A stretch of 64,000 bases of DNA from DASSUW01 sp963806395 (GCA_963806395.1 CAWDYI010000009.1:62001-126000), one strand, 5' to 3'. Positions 18,701 to 28,609 are shown, numbered from the stretch's first letter. The notes: a model not told the origin generated them from the letters alone. Translations and numbers: made by a program.

Positions 18701-18873
18701 GCGACCTCCCCGACCTGGGCATCAACGGGTGTGCGGCAGCGCAGCTGCGCTTCGGCGCCGACCAGGACGGCGGCCAGCGGATCAGCGCCGAAGTCGACCG
18801 GACGGCGATCTTCCCGTCCGCCCTACCGGCCGCGGACATCGGCCGCTGGCAGGCGCTCGCGTTCGAAGGCTAG
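15799..18873 (+). CDS. Secreted GH95-like glycoside hydrolase with C-terminal LamG-type domain
   Basis: The 1024-residue protein has a Sec signal peptide (about residues 1-24, ending PAGA). Its N-terminal beta domain has the MPVGNGVMGAAVW motif seen in GH95-type alpha-L-fucosidases and relatives. An (alpha/alpha)6-type catalytic region follows with FNFTRDNQQWGGGHYWFWNL, a helical WVWRQYQATDDRAFLKANYP and NLDLEPVWPYNLIGD. A beta-rich domain comes next, then a concanavalin-like LamG module over the last ~190 residues (FAAEIKVNPTAGYRRLWDWK). GH95 enzymes release L-fucose or L-galactose from polysaccharide side chains. The motif match is partial, so substrate is inferred from the GH29 fucosidase and fucose pathway further on. 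The start has GGGAGGGGA upstream. Confidence 0.7.
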   Translation: MMRAGALVTAGLIGLVVAAPAGADTTAWSRHGFDVDTANVVRRSNIVLDRAPVLATQSMPVGNGVMGAAVWAHDGFTAQLGRTDTFPTRRSPGQVVIPGLEAMTSAPDYRATVDLYDAVYRQTGGGMSATTYVSAGDDRLVVDVRGADPATTQTAQVNLQAGRNPQAGAAGRIARLAETWVDDAPDAGGGGSGRTFGSLAAITAGGRDVAAAVVDARTVQVSYRPRRDGSFRVVVASPRWTGGDAEATARKLLAGVAKRDRRAITRSHLRWWHRYWGRVGLIKLGSQDGVADYMENIRTIYLYVKAASERGRFPSTQAGVNPLFNFTRDNQQWGGGHYWFWNLRMQIAANLGAGVTDLNAPAFRLYRENLESIRRWTRLRMNMRPGICVPETMRFDGTGWYLAGGSTETNDACDASGAASYNKRTLTTGAAVATWVWRQYQATDDRAFLKANYPLIADAARFLLAYATVGADGKLHTFPSNGHESQWDVHDPITDITAMKALFPITVDAATELRVDRDLVARIRAAIPQIPDFPRTDRATHTQLKTAADDGDGNTVLGFSSDPTAPLRNSENLDLEPVWPYNLIGDTSPLFDLARLTYANRRNRNSNSWTYDPVHAARLGLGTDVAAGLSASTASFQVYPSGLAAWNPSRQEEPYDEHAGVTALAINESLVQDYDGILRIAPALPPGWDAEGTVFLQHRSKAHIQVQGGVITTAAIESGSDHDMRIRNPWPGAQVQVVDGRRPRSVIVPTTTAATFTLHARRGRAYVVQRPSAPTASLAKAPVTGTPATQARHLAGSRAQIGLDPPGVEPPTPCPIPTESPLVAWDPTAGDTVPDSSSFDRDATWQGIPTYLATGPTGSSASLDDGRFLRTAPTTLGFLREATFAAEIKVNPTAGYRRLWDWKIPGGGDGDGFLIDLTPDGQVRVIASGRGVTTDAVLPTGRFVDLVVTAGRDGKLNVYADGARIGGGDLPDLGINGCAAAQLRFGADQDGGQRISAEVDRTAIFPSALPAADIGRWQALAFEG

Positions 18874-18878
18874 CGGCG

Positions 18879-18914
18879 GGGGAACCACCGGAGGAGAGGG
18901 ACAAGCGGTTCCCC
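18879..18914. terminator. Possible terminator between convergent genes
   Basis: Inverted arms GGGGAACC and GGTTCCCC with a 20-base spacer lie in the 76-base gap between the GH95-like gene and the convergent polyol dehydrogenase. The long loop makes this a weak call. Confidence 0.3.
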
Positions 18915-18949
18915 ACACCGCCACATCGGCCCTGTACTGAGGGCCGAAT

Positions 18950-20005
18950 CTACGTCGCGCCGGCCTGACCCGCCGGCATCACCATGACCTTGACAGCCGT
19001 CGGGTCCTCACGCCCCGCGCGCAGTGCCGCTTCGGCCTGGTCGAGGCCGTAGTGGCCGGTGACGATGGCTTCGAGGTCGACGCGGCCGTTGGCGGCGAGC
19101 GCGATCGCCGTGGGATACGTATTGGCATAGCGGAACGTGCCCGTCAGCCAGAGCTCGCGATTCTGGATCAACGACAGCGGCACGACGCCTTCCTCCTCCG
19201 GCCCCATGCCCACCAGCACGCCGGTCCCGGCGGGGCGAAGCGCGGCGACGCCGTCCCGCAGCGACGCGGGGTGGCCTGAGCACTCGATCAGCGCGTCCGC
19301 CTCCACGCCGCTGTCCGCGAGCGGCACATCGGCGACGTTGATCGTTCGCGTCGCGCCGGTGCGCTCGGCCAGGCTCAACCGGTGGACGTTGACGTCGGTC
19401 ACGGTGATCTCGGTCGCGCCGAACGCCCGCGCGCATTGCGCGGCCAGCAGTCCGATCGGTCCGGCGCCCGTGACCAGCACCCGGTCGCCGGCGCTCACGT
19501 TCGCCTTCTGGCACGCCCAGACGCCGACCGAGAGCGGCTCCATGAGTGCTCCCGCCTCATCCGATACGGACTCCGGCAGCACGAACGCGAAGTCCTCGTG
19601 GATGGTGACGTAGTTCGCGAAGGCGCCGTCGATGGGAGGCGTGGCGAAGAAGCGGACGTCCCGGCACAGGTTGTAACGACCGGCGCGGCACTCCCGGCAG
19701 TTCCCGCACGGAACGCCCGGCTCGAGGGTGACGCGGTCCCCCACTGCGTGCTTGGATGCGCCGGGACCCAGCGCCACGACCCGGCCGGACGACTCGTGGC
19801 CGAGCACCATCGGCTCGCGCACGACGAACGAGCCGATGCGGCCGTGCTCGTAGTAGTGGACATCGGAGCCGCAGACACCGACGGCGGCGACCTCGACGAG
19901 GACCTCGCGCGCGGCCGGCTCGGGAACCGCCCGGTCCTCGATGCGGATGTCGCCGGGCCCATGGAGCACGACGGCGCGATTCTCACCGGCTACGGGGGCG
20001 GTCAT
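18950..20005 (-). CDS. Zinc-dependent medium-chain polyol (sorbitol/xylitol-type) dehydrogenase
   Basis: This 351-residue MDR protein shows the catalytic-zinc region VGVCGSDVHYYEHGRIG and GHESSGRV, and the structural-zinc lobe with four Cys around GNCRECRAGRYNLC. The NAD-binding motif is VLVTGAGPIGLLAA. The CGSDVHYY form and the LIECSGHPAS segment are typical of sorbitol/L-iditol/xylitol dehydrogenases, which oxidise a polyol to a ketose with NAD. It is the last gene of a five-gene minus-strand operon and overlaps the stop of the upstream permease (ATGA). The exact polyol is not determinable. Confidence 0.85.
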   Translation of the reverse strand: MTAPVAGENRAVVLHGPGDIRIEDRAVPEPAAREVLVEVAAVGVCGSDVHYYEHGRIGSFVVREPMVLGHESSGRVVALGPGASKHAVGDRVTLEPGVPCGNCRECRAGRYNLCRDVRFFATPPIDGAFANYVTIHEDFAFVLPESVSDEAGALMEPLSVGVWACQKANVSAGDRVLVTGAGPIGLLAAQCARAFGATEITVTDVNVHRLSLAERTGATRTINVADVPLADSGVEADALIECSGHPASLRDGVAALRPAGTGVLVGMGPEEEGVVPLSLIQNRELWLTGTFRYANTYPTAIALAANGRVDLEAIVTGHYGLDQAEAALRAGREDPTAVKVMVMPAGQAGAT

Positions 20006-20841
20006 TCGCCGGTCACCGCCCCGAGCGTCAGCCCGGTCACCAGCCACTTCCGGACGATCAGCCCCACGAGGATCATCGGAGCGACGACGATCGTCCCGAT
20101 CGCGGTGAGCTGCCCCCAGTCGATCGACGTCTGCGTGACCAGCTGAGACGCGGCGATCGGCAGCGTCTGGCTGTCCGGACCCGAGAAGGTCACCGCGAAG
20201 GCGTAGTCGTTCCAGGAGAACACGAGGCACAGGATCGCGGTCGTCGCGATGCCCGGGAGCACCAGCGGCAGCGCGATGTCCTTGAACGCCGCCCAGCGTG
20301 TCGCGCCGTCCATGAGCGCCGCCTCCTCCAGCGAAGGGCTGAGCTCGGCGAAGAACGCGTTCATGATCCAGATCGCGAACGGCAGGTTGAACGTCAGGTA
20401 CGCGACGATCAGTCCGGCCGTCGACCCCAGCAGCCCCGTGAAGCGGAAGATCACGAACAGCGGCAGGATGACCGCGGCGATCGGCGCCATCCGCTGGGAG
20501 ATGATCCAGAACGCGACATGGTCCTTGCCGCGGAAGCGGCTTCGGGCGAGGCCGTAGCCGGCCAGGCACCCGAGCACCACCGCGATGATCGTGGAGATGC
20601 CGGCCGCGACCAGCGAGTTGCGAATGTACGGGCCGATGTTGTTCCCGCCGGAGAACAGGGCCTCGTAGTGCTCGAACGTCGGCGCGAACATCAGCGACGG
20701 GGTGCTCGACGTCAGCTCGTCGGGCGGCTTCAACGACGACAGCACCATCCAGCCCAGTGGCACGACGGTCCAGAGCAGGATGACGCCGAGCAGGACCGGG
20801 AGTCCGACACGGCTCCCCACACCACCTCGGGAGGTCGTCAT
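20002..20841 (-). CDS. Sugar/polyol ABC transporter permease, MalG type
   Basis: This 279-residue inner-membrane protein has about six transmembrane segments. It carries the EAA loop for ATPase contact (EEAALMDGATRWAAFKDIAL, then P). N-terminal LPVLLGVILLWTVVPLGW is the first membrane helix. It is the second permease of a MalFG-type CUT1 importer and overlaps both neighbours by ATGA junctions, so translation is probably coupled. With the adjacent polyol dehydrogenases the cargo is likely a sugar alcohol, as in SmoEFGK-type systems; this is inference. Confidence 0.88.
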   Translation of the reverse strand: MTTSRGGVGSRVGLPVLLGVILLWTVVPLGWMVLSSLKPPDELTSSTPSLMFAPTFEHYEALFSGGNNIGPYIRNSLVAAGISTIIAVVLGCLAGYGLARSRFRGKDHVAFWIISQRMAPIAAVILPLFVIFRFTGLLGSTAGLIVAYLTFNLPFAIWIMNAFFAELSPSLEEAALMDGATRWAAFKDIALPLVLPGIATTAILCLVFSWNDYAFAVTFSGPDSQTLPIAASQLVTQTSIDWGQLTAIGTIVVAPMILVGLIVRKWLVTGLTLGAVTGE

Positions 20842-21770
20842 CGTGCCAGCCCCCTTCCTCTCAGGATGCGCATGAACAGGTTGGCCATCACGATCGTGAC
20901 CGCGAGCATCGACAGGCCGATGGCCGCCGCGTACCCGAGGTCGAAGAACCGGAAGGCCGTCTCGTAGAGGCGGATCGGGACGATCTTGGTCGCATCCGCC
21001 GGGCCGCCGTTGGTCGTGTTGGTGATGATGTCGAAGTAGCGGATCGCGTCCATCGAGCGGATCAGGAGCGCGACGATGATCACACCCGAGATCATCGGCA
21101 GGACGATGTCGCGCAGGCGCGACCAGTAGCTGGCGCCGTCGATGGCGGCCGCCTCGAGGACCTGCCTCGGCATCGAGGTCAGGCCGGCGAGGACGATCAG
21201 CGCGATCAGTGGCGTCCACTCCCAGACATCCATCAGCGTCACCGCCAGGAACGCCGACGTGGGGTTGCCGAGGATGTCGCCGTTGTAGAGCCCGATGCCG
21301 TCGAGCGCCCAGGCGTAGAGCCCGTACGTCGAGTCCGTCATGAACCGGCCGAGCAACCCGACGATGACCGGCGCCATGAACATCGGCATGAGCACCAGCG
21401 AGGTGATCGTGTTGCGACCCCCCCGCGTCTCATAGATCGCCAGCGCGATCGCGATGCCGAACGTCATCTCGAGGCCGACGGTCAGGATGAAGTAGACGAT
21501 CGAGCGGATCCAGCTGGCACCGACCGCACTGTCGGTGAACAGCCGGGTCCAGTTGTCAAGGCCCACCCACTCGAAGCTGATCCCGCCGATCATCTGGACC
21601 AGCGAGAAGCTCATGATGATGATGTAGATGAACGGGAAGATCGAGACCAGCGCGAGGATGATCAGCGCCGGCGAGAGCATCTTGCCCTCGAACGACAGGC
21701 CCCGCCGGAACAGCGGGCGGCGATGACGGGCGGCGGCCGCGGGCGCTTTCCGCTGCGTTGTGACGGCCAT
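20838..21770 (-). CDS. Sugar/polyol ABC transporter permease, MalF type
   Basis: A 310-residue membrane protein with a basic N-terminus (RHRRPLFRR), six predicted membrane helices and the EAA motif LEAAAIDGASYWSRLRDIVL followed by P. It pairs with the MalG-type permease just downstream to form the channel. Its ATG overlaps the stop of the binding-protein gene by one base (TGATG) and its stop overlaps the next start (ATGA). Confidence 0.88.
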   Translation of the reverse strand: MAVTTQRKAPAAAARHRRPLFRRGLSFEGKMLSPALIILALVSIFPFIYIIIMSFSLVQMIGGISFEWVGLDNWTRLFTDSAVGASWIRSIVYFILTVGLEMTFGIAIALAIYETRGGRNTITSLVLMPMFMAPVIVGLLGRFMTDSTYGLYAWALDGIGLYNGDILGNPTSAFLAVTLMDVWEWTPLIALIVLAGLTSMPRQVLEAAAIDGASYWSRLRDIVLPMISGVIIVALLIRSMDAIRYFDIITNTTNGGPADATKIVPIRLYETAFRFFDLGYAAAIGLSMLAVTIVMANLFMRILRGRGLAR

Positions 21771-23226
21771 CACTGCTTCCTCAGGGCCGCAGCCCGTTCG
21801 ATGGCGCCTTCGAAGCCTTCCTTGGCGTTGCGCATGCACTCCTCCGCGGACTGCGATCCGGCGAGCATCTTGGACAGCTCCGTGAAGATGACCGTGTCGC
21901 ACTCGTTCCACGCCGCGATCTTCGGTCGTAGGCCGATGTTCTCGGGCTGCCACGCCTCGAACACCGCGTCCGTCGTCAGGACGTTGGGCATCTTGGACGG
22001 CGGCTTGCGAGCCGCCTCGACCTCCGGCAGGCGGTAGATCGACTCCCGCGTCGGCGTCCCGCCGCCGACGTCGCTCTTGAGGTTGGACAGTTGCGTCTCC
22101 GGCGAGGTCGCCCAGTTGACGAACAGCCAGGCTGCCTTCTGCTGGTTCTCCGGCGCGACGCCGTTGATGCCGATGCCCGTCCCGCCGTACATGTTCGCGC
22201 TGCGCTTCGGTCCTCGCGGCAGGCGCGCGTAGCCGACCTTCCCCGCGATCGGCGACGCCTCGACGCCGGCCGCGAACTCGTGCCACTCGGCTCCCATCGC
22301 GACCTGCCCGGCCATGAACGCCTCGGCCAGGCCGGTCCAGTCCCACCCCTTGCTCGCGGGGTGGGCGATCGAGACGAGCTTGTTGTACATGTCGGCACCC
22401 TCGATCGCCTCGGGGCGATCGAGCAGCGGCTCGCCCGGGTCGTCGGATCCGAAGCGCCCGACGTCCGGCCCGTTGTCGAAGTAATCGCCGCCGTAGGCCC
22501 ACAGCACGTTGGAGAAGTCGTTCATCAGCGAGTCGTGCTGCTTGGCCTGATGCCCGGATCCGTAGGGCACGTCGTCCTGTGCGTTCTTGCGGATCCAGTT
22601 CGAGATCTCGTAGTACTGCTCCCACGTCGACTCGTCGCTCGGCATGGGATCGAAGCCGAGGTCGTCCTCCATCCGCTGCCGGTGCTTCTCGAAGATGTCC
22701 TTGCGATACATCCAGACGAGCGTCGGCGCGTCATAGGGCAGCGCGTAGATCTTCTCCCGGTCGACGAACCGGCCGGCCGCGTCGAGCTGCGTCTGGATGA
22801 AGTCGTCGAGGTCCTGGACCTTCGGGAGGTTCGGGTCCTCGTTGAACTGGTTGAGCTCGGCCAGTGCCGAGCTGTACGGCGCGAGCACCTGGTACGGATC
22901 CGCGTACACGACGTCGTACGCGCCGATCCCGGACGCGAAGTCGAGCGCCACCTTCTGCACGAGCGCGCTCAGCTCGAGCTGTGAGATCTTCACCTCGATC
23001 CCGGTGAGGTCGGTGAACGGCTTGAGGTTGGCCGCGATCGCCGACGTCGGGGCCGTGTTCTCGGAGATGAAGTTGATCGTGGTCCCGGCGAACTGCTTCC
23101 ACTCGTCCGTCGAGACCGGCGTCGGCCCGTCGTCCGAGCCACCGCACGCCGACAGGGCGCCGGGTAGGGCGAGCGCGGCGACCCCGGTCCCCGCGCGAGC
23201 GATCACCTGCCGTCGAGTCAGCCCGG

Positions 23227-23230
<4 letters not shown>
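21770..23230 (-). CDS. Extracellular solute-binding lipoprotein (CUT1 ABC importer)
   Basis: This 486-residue protein has a twin-arginine signal (TRRQVIARAG) followed by the lipobox LSACGG, so it is a Tat-exported lipoprotein. The mature part is a family 1 binding fold: GTTINFISENTAPTSAI, then YDVVYADPYQVLAPY, and a ligand-cleft region rich in Trp and Tyr around HASKGWDW-like sequence at mid-length. It captures substrate outside the membrane for the downstream permeases. Its start overlaps the ATPase stop (ATGA). Confidence 0.88.
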
Positions 23231-24408
<1,178 letters not shown>

Positions 24409-24435
24409 CCCGCTCTCTCCTCTCACTTGCTCCCC

Positions 24436-24451
24436 CCGCTCATTTGAGCGG
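24436..24451. promoter_or_regulatory. Palindromic operator candidate in the polyol operon leader
   Basis: CCGCTCATTTGAGCGG has 7-base perfect arms and a 2-base centre. It lies 28 bases before the ATPase start and about 20 bases downstream of a -10 candidate. It is a plausible repressor site for the SorC regulator encoded just upstream; that link is inference. Confidence 0.45.
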
Positions 24452-24472
24452 CAAGCTGCTCCTATGTGAGAA

Positions 24473-24500
24473 AGACTACGCGCCGGAGCGAGGCTGTCAA
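24473..24500 (-). promoter_or_regulatory. Promoter for the polyol transport operon
   Basis: On the minus strand a perfect TTGACA (24500-24495) and TAGTCT (24478-24473) are spaced by 16 bases. The -35 lies over the end of the upstream kinase-like gene, suggesting the transport operon has its own promoter. Confidence 0.5.
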
Positions 24501-25291
24501 GTGGCTTCGAGCGCGCTTCGCATCTCGTCGCCGTGCGCCGCGATCCAGCTCCGGGTTCGCTGCGCCAGCCCCGCGCCTCCGTGGTGCCACATCTCGCTGA
24601 ACGGCTCATGTCCGGAGGCAACCGCCGTCTGCACGACCCCGTAGCACCAGTCGTGCGTGTGCACCATCGCGTCGACGACCCTCCCCCGGTCGCGCCTCGG
24701 CATCCCGTAGGCGTCGGCGAACAGTCGCAGGCGCTCGAGCGTGCGGCCGCTCAGGGATTCGGGCACGTCCCGCTCGTCGCGGAGCGGTGCCCAGAGCCGC
24801 GCGGCACACGCCACGTCCCACGCCGCCGATGCGGGACTGGCGAGGTCGAAGTCGATAAGGGCAACGGCGCGGCCGTCGGCGAAGACGACGTTGTCCAGGT
24901 TCGGGTCGTTGTGGCTGACGATCCCCCCGCGGAACGCAGTCGGAACGGCGTGCGGCCAGGTATGGGCGTTTGCGTCGAACGACGTCACGGCGTCGTGGTA
25001 GCCGCGCAGGAGCTCGGCCACGCTGACAAGGGCCTCATCGGTCAGGGCCCAGCTCGGAAGCGGCTCGACTGCGGCCTCGCCGGCCACGAAGGAGAGCACC
25101 TCGCGGCCGCGGTCGTCGCGTCCGAGACTGCGCGGTGCGCCGTCGAAGCCGACGCGCTCGAGATGCTCGAGCAGCGCCCTGGTGGCCGGGCTGGTGGGCC
25201 GCCACGGGCGCCGGACGGTGTCGCCTACGCGGACGATCCGCCCCGCGTTGGTGAATCCGCCCTGTAGCGGCACCTCGCCGATGTCCGACAT
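24497..25291 (-). CDS. Aminoglycoside phosphotransferase (APH) fold kinase
   Basis: This 264-residue protein has the kinase-fold catalytic motif SHNDPNLDN (Brenner HxDxxxxN) and a following metal-binding LIDFDLASP. An N-terminal lobe with VGDTVRRPW takes the place of the usual nucleotide loop. APH-fold proteins phosphorylate drugs, choline, homoserine or sugars. It begins 5 bases after the SorC-type regulator and sits between that gene and the transport operon, so a sugar or polyol substrate is plausible but unproven. The start at ATG 25291 lacks a strong ribosome-binding site, consistent with coupling to the upstream gene. Confidence 0.75.
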   Translation of the reverse strand: MSDIGEVPLQGGFTNAGRIVRVGDTVRRPWRPTSPATRALLEHLERVGFDGAPRSLGRDDRGREVLSFVAGEAAVEPLPSWALTDEALVSVAELLRGYHDAVTSFDANAHTWPHAVPTAFRGGIVSHNDPNLDNVVFADGRAVALIDFDLASPASAAWDVACAARLWAPLRDERDVPESLSGRTLERLRLFADAYGMPRRDRGRVVDAMVHTHDWCYGVVQTAVASGHEPFSEMWHHGGAGLAQRTRSWIAAHGDEMRSALEAT

Positions 25292-25296
25292 CGTCG

Positions 25297-26274
25297 CTAG
25301 GCGCGCTCGAGGAGCGCTCTCGCCATCGCCGGGTGCGTCACGAGGCTCGTGACGAACCCGCCGCGCACCGCCGCGCGGACGGCGTCGGCCTTCGCCGCCT
25401 CGTAGACGATTCCGATGACCTCCGGCACGCGGCCGAGCTGGTCCGCGTCGATGCCGATCAGCCGCGCTGTGAGCTCTGTCTTCACGGGAACGCCCTCGGC
25501 ATCGAGCTGGATGCCGGACAGCTCGCTGCGAACTCCGAGGTCGTACATCTGACGACGCTCCGGTTCCGTCAACGCGTCGGCCACGGTCGACAGGCCCTCG
25601 CGCCACGCACCGACGCCGACCACCGCCTTCGTGACATCCGCGCACTTCTCCAGCGCGCGAGCCACCTCCGGCTGCGTGCGGAGCACGCTGGCCGTTGAGG
25701 CGTCGGGCAGGATCATCGGGGCGTAGTAGAAGTACCCCTGACCCGTCGACCGGCGCGCGACATCGCGTACGAGCTCGACCGGGCTCTCATCGTCCGGCAA
25801 CGACAACGCTCCGGTCAGCTGCACGACGTCGCAGCGTGCCAGCCGCCCGACCGAGGTCCGTATCGGCATCAGCGAACGCGCCCACGCCAAGCCGAGGACG
25901 TCGCCGGTCTCGACGATCTCGGTGACCAGCTCGGCGGCGGCCCGACCGAGGGTGGTGCGGAGCAGATCCTGGTCGTCCTCGGGGCCGTCGATGACGACGC
26001 TGTGCCGTAGGCCATAGGCCTTGGCGAGGCGCACCGACAGGTCGAGATCGATGCGTCCGGACGAATCGAGCTCGATCCGCACGACGCCGGTCGCGCGTGC
26101 CTCATCGAGGAGGCGAGCGACCTTGAAGCGGCTCAGGCCGAGCTCGGCGGCGATGTTGCTCTTCGTCGCTCCTTCGAGGTAGTAGCGCCGGGCGACCGTG
26201 GCCGTGAGCACGAGCGCGGCGGGGCCCGTGGCGTGCTGGCCGCTCAGTTGGCTATCTCGCGGATCCGCAGCCAT
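25297..26274 (-). CDS. SorC/DeoR-type sugar-binding transcriptional regulator
   Basis: The 325-residue protein starts with a helix-turn-helix (YYLEGATKSNIAAELGLSRF, then KVARLLDEA). It continues into the SorC sugar-phosphate-binding domain, with GLAWARSLMPI and the late VGVGAWREGLS. Members bind phosphorylated sugars or polyols and repress or activate the neighbouring catabolic operon. It is divergent from an SDR dehydrogenase over 72 bases and upstream of the polyol transporter. The APH-fold kinase in the same operon could make its effector; this is inference. Confidence 0.85.
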   Translation of the reverse strand: MAADPRDSQLSGQHATGPAALVLTATVARRYYLEGATKSNIAAELGLSRFKVARLLDEARATGVVRIELDSSGRIDLDLSVRLAKAYGLRHSVVIDGPEDDQDLLRTTLGRAAAELVTEIVETGDVLGLAWARSLMPIRTSVGRLARCDVVQLTGALSLPDDESPVELVRDVARRSTGQGYFYYAPMILPDASTASVLRTQPEVARALEKCADVTKAVVGVGAWREGLSTVADALTEPERRQMYDLGVRSELSGIQLDAEGVPVKTELTARLIGIDADQLGRVPEVIGIVYEAAKADAVRAAVRGGFVTSLVTHPAMARALLERA

Positions 26275-26346
26275 AGGGGATGGTTGTAGCGACGAGGACG
26301 GGTCAAGATCAAGCCCAGCCCTGTCGGCGAAGCGGAGGAGGTTCCC

Positions 26347-27105
26347 ATGGGTGTGCTCGACACGTTCGACCTGAGCGGCAAGGTCGCGGTGGTGACCGGC
26401 GGCAACCGCGGGCTCGGGGAGGCCTGGGTGCGCAGCCTCCTCGACGTCGGTGCCACCGTCGTCATCGCGGCGCGCGATGACGATCGGTCGCGGGAGGTCG
26501 CCGAGCGGCTCGGCGATCGCGTCGACACGGTGCACCTCGACGTGCGCGACGCCGCGGACGTCCAGACAGCGGTCGACACGATCGTCGAGCGGCACCAGGG
26601 TGTCGACATCCTCGTGAACAACGCGGGGGCGTGCATCCACCGTCCGGCGCTCGAGGTGACCGCCGACGAGTGGGACCAGGTCATCGACATCAACCTCAAC
26701 GGCCTGTGGCGCTGCAGCCAGGCGTTCGGCCGGCACATGGTCTCCCGTGGCGGCGGCGTGATCGTGAACATCGGGTCGATCTCGGCCCAGATCGTCAACC
26801 GCCCGCAGATGCAGCCCGCATACAACGCTTCGAAAGCGGCGGTTCACCAGCTCACGAAGTCGCTCGCCGCCGAGTGGGCGCCGCTCGGCGTCCGGGTGAA
26901 CGCCATGGCACCGGGCTACACGAAGACGGACATGGCGCCCGTCGACCAGCCTGAGTTCCGCGCACGCTGGATCGACGACGTCCCCATGCAGCGCTATGCC
27001 GTGCCCGACGAGTACGGCCCGGCGCTGGTCTTCCTGGCGAGCGACGCGTCGAGCTTCATGACGGGCGCGACGCTCGTCATGGACGGTGGCTACACCCTGT
27101 TCTAA
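26347..27105 (+). CDS. Short-chain dehydrogenase/reductase, polyol/keto-sugar type
   Basis: A classical SDR of 252 residues: cofactor loop VVTGGNRGLGEAW, NNAGACIH, catalytic Ser in IGSISAQI, and Tyr-Asn-Ala-Ser-Lys at the YxxxK site, ending with DGGYTLF. The start has GGAGGAGG 7 bases upstream. Such enzymes oxidise sugar alcohols or reduce keto-sugars and keto-acids. The position between the SorC regulator and the mannitol-type dehydrogenase argues for polyol work. It could also serve as the 2-keto-3-deoxy-L-fuconate dehydrogenase missing from the fucose cluster. Its end overlaps the convergent gene by 4 bases. Confidence 0.85.
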   Translation: MGVLDTFDLSGKVAVVTGGNRGLGEAWVRSLLDVGATVVIAARDDDRSREVAERLGDRVDTVHLDVRDAADVQTAVDTIVERHQGVDILVNNAGACIHRPALEVTADEWDQVIDINLNGLWRCSQAFGRHMVSRGGGVIVNIGSISAQIVNRPQMQPAYNASKAAVHQLTKSLAAEWAPLGVRVNAMAPGYTKTDMAPVDQPEFRARWIDDVPMQRYAVPDEYGPALVFLASDASSFMTGATLVMDGGYTLF

Positions 27106-28580
27106 GGAGCGCCGACCAGCGACTCGAGCGTGGCGCGCGCGCCGCGCTCGTGCAGCGATCGCAGGGCCGATCGATAGGCACCGGCGAAGCGCTCGTCGTC
27201 GACGAGGTCGCCGAACACCTCGCGATCGGCGATGAACGCGTCGGGGTCATCGCGCTGGCGCTGCGCGGCGGCCGTCAGCCGGTCACGGAGCCGGTCGACC
27301 ACCTCGATCGGCTCGCCCTGCTCGTCGACGCCTTCCGCGTACCGTGCCCAGCTCGCCACGACGGCAGCCGAGCAATCCACGTCGGCGCCCGCCGCGAGCT
27401 GATGGCGGACCACCGGCAGGAGCCACTTGGGAATGCGGTCGGAGCTCTCGGCGCACAGGCGGGCGATCGTGTCGCGCACCTCCGGGTTCGAGAACCGCTC
27501 GATCAGCGTGTGCTTGTACTGGTCGATGTCGATGCCCGGCACCGGCGGGACCGCGGGCGCGCCCTCTCGATCCATGTAGGCGAGCAAGAAGCGCCTGAAA
27601 AGCGGGTCCTGCGTCGCCTCGTGTACCAGCCGGTAGCCCGCGAGATACGCGAAGTAGCACAGCGCCTGGTGGCCGGCGTTGAGCAGGCGGAGCTTCATGA
27701 GCTCGTACGGCCGGACGTCGTCGACGACCTGCACGCCGGCATCCTCGTAGGGCGGTCGGCCCGCGGAGAAGTCGTCCTCGAGGACCCACTGCGTGTACGG
27801 CTCGCAGACCACCGGCCACTGGTCGTCCACCCCGAAGCGCTCGCGCACCGCGTTGCCGTCCGCTTCCGTCGTCTGCGGCGTGATGCGATCGACCATCGAG
27901 TTGGGAAAGCGGCAGGTCTGCGCCACCCAATCGCCGAGCTCGGCATCGCGCAGTCGTGCGAACGCGCTGAAGGCGCGCTTCGCCAGCTCGCCGTTGCCCT
28001 CCAGGTTGTCCATCGACATGACGCTGAACGGCGCCAGGCCGCGCTCCCTGCGCCGGCGGAGCGCCTCGGTGACCAGGCCGAAGGTCGTCCCTGGCGCAGC
28101 GCCCGGCTCGAGGTCGCGGGCAACCGCCGGGTTCTCGCCGTCGAACTCCCCCGTGACGTGGTGGAGGTTGTAGCCACCTTCGGTCACCGTCAACGACACG
28201 ATCCGGGTGGATTGTGCTGCCAGCTTCTCGACCACGGCCTCCGCGTCGTCGGGCGCGAAGAGATAGTCCGTGATGGCGCCGATCACTCGCGGCTCGTACG
28301 TCCCGTCGCTGTGCTTGACGACCAGCGTGTACAGGCCGTCCTGCGCGTCCATGACCTCCTGCATCCGCCGGTCGAACGGCATCACTCCCACCCCGCAGAT
28401 CGCCCAGTCGAGCGCCTTGCCCTGGTTCATCAGCAGGTCGTGGTACATCGCCTGGTGGGCCCGATGGAACCCTCCGACGCCGATGTGGACAACGCCCGCT
28501 TCGAGGCGGCTGCGGTCATAGCTCGGCGTGGACAGCCGTTCGGCACACGCCCCGATCGTGTCCTCGCGCAAGGACAGCAT
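27102..28580 (-). CDS. Mannitol/polyol dehydrogenase (long-chain, zinc-independent)
   Basis: This 492-residue protein belongs to the polyol-specific long-chain dehydrogenases. It shows VVHIGVGGFHRAHQA at the NAD site, MSMDNLEGNG and NSMVDRITP. The catalytic-region signature is MKLRLLNAGHQALCY, with the Lys and the Asn/His of the active site. These enzymes oxidise D-mannitol, D-arabinitol or D-sorbitol to the 2-keto sugar. It is monocistronic or first in its strand segment. Together with the zinc dehydrogenase and SDR, the locus carries three different polyol-type oxidoreductases. Confidence 0.88.
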   Translation of the reverse strand: MLSLREDTIGACAERLSTPSYDRSRLEAGVVHIGVGGFHRAHQAMYHDLLMNQGKALDWAICGVGVMPFDRRMQEVMDAQDGLYTLVVKHSDGTYEPRVIGAITDYLFAPDDAEAVVEKLAAQSTRIVSLTVTEGGYNLHHVTGEFDGENPAVARDLEPGAAPGTTFGLVTEALRRRRERGLAPFSVMSMDNLEGNGELAKRAFSAFARLRDAELGDWVAQTCRFPNSMVDRITPQTTEADGNAVRERFGVDDQWPVVCEPYTQWVLEDDFSAGRPPYEDAGVQVVDDVRPYELMKLRLLNAGHQALCYFAYLAGYRLVHEATQDPLFRRFLLAYMDREGAPAVPPVPGIDIDQYKHTLIERFSNPEVRDTIARLCAESSDRIPKWLLPVVRHQLAAGADVDCSAAVVASWARYAEGVDEQGEPIEVVDRLRDRLTAAAQRQRDDPDAFIADREVFGDLVDDERFAGAYRSALRSLHERGARATLESLVGAP

Positions 28581-28609
28581 CGACCTACGGTAGCCGAGGG
28601 TCAATCGGC

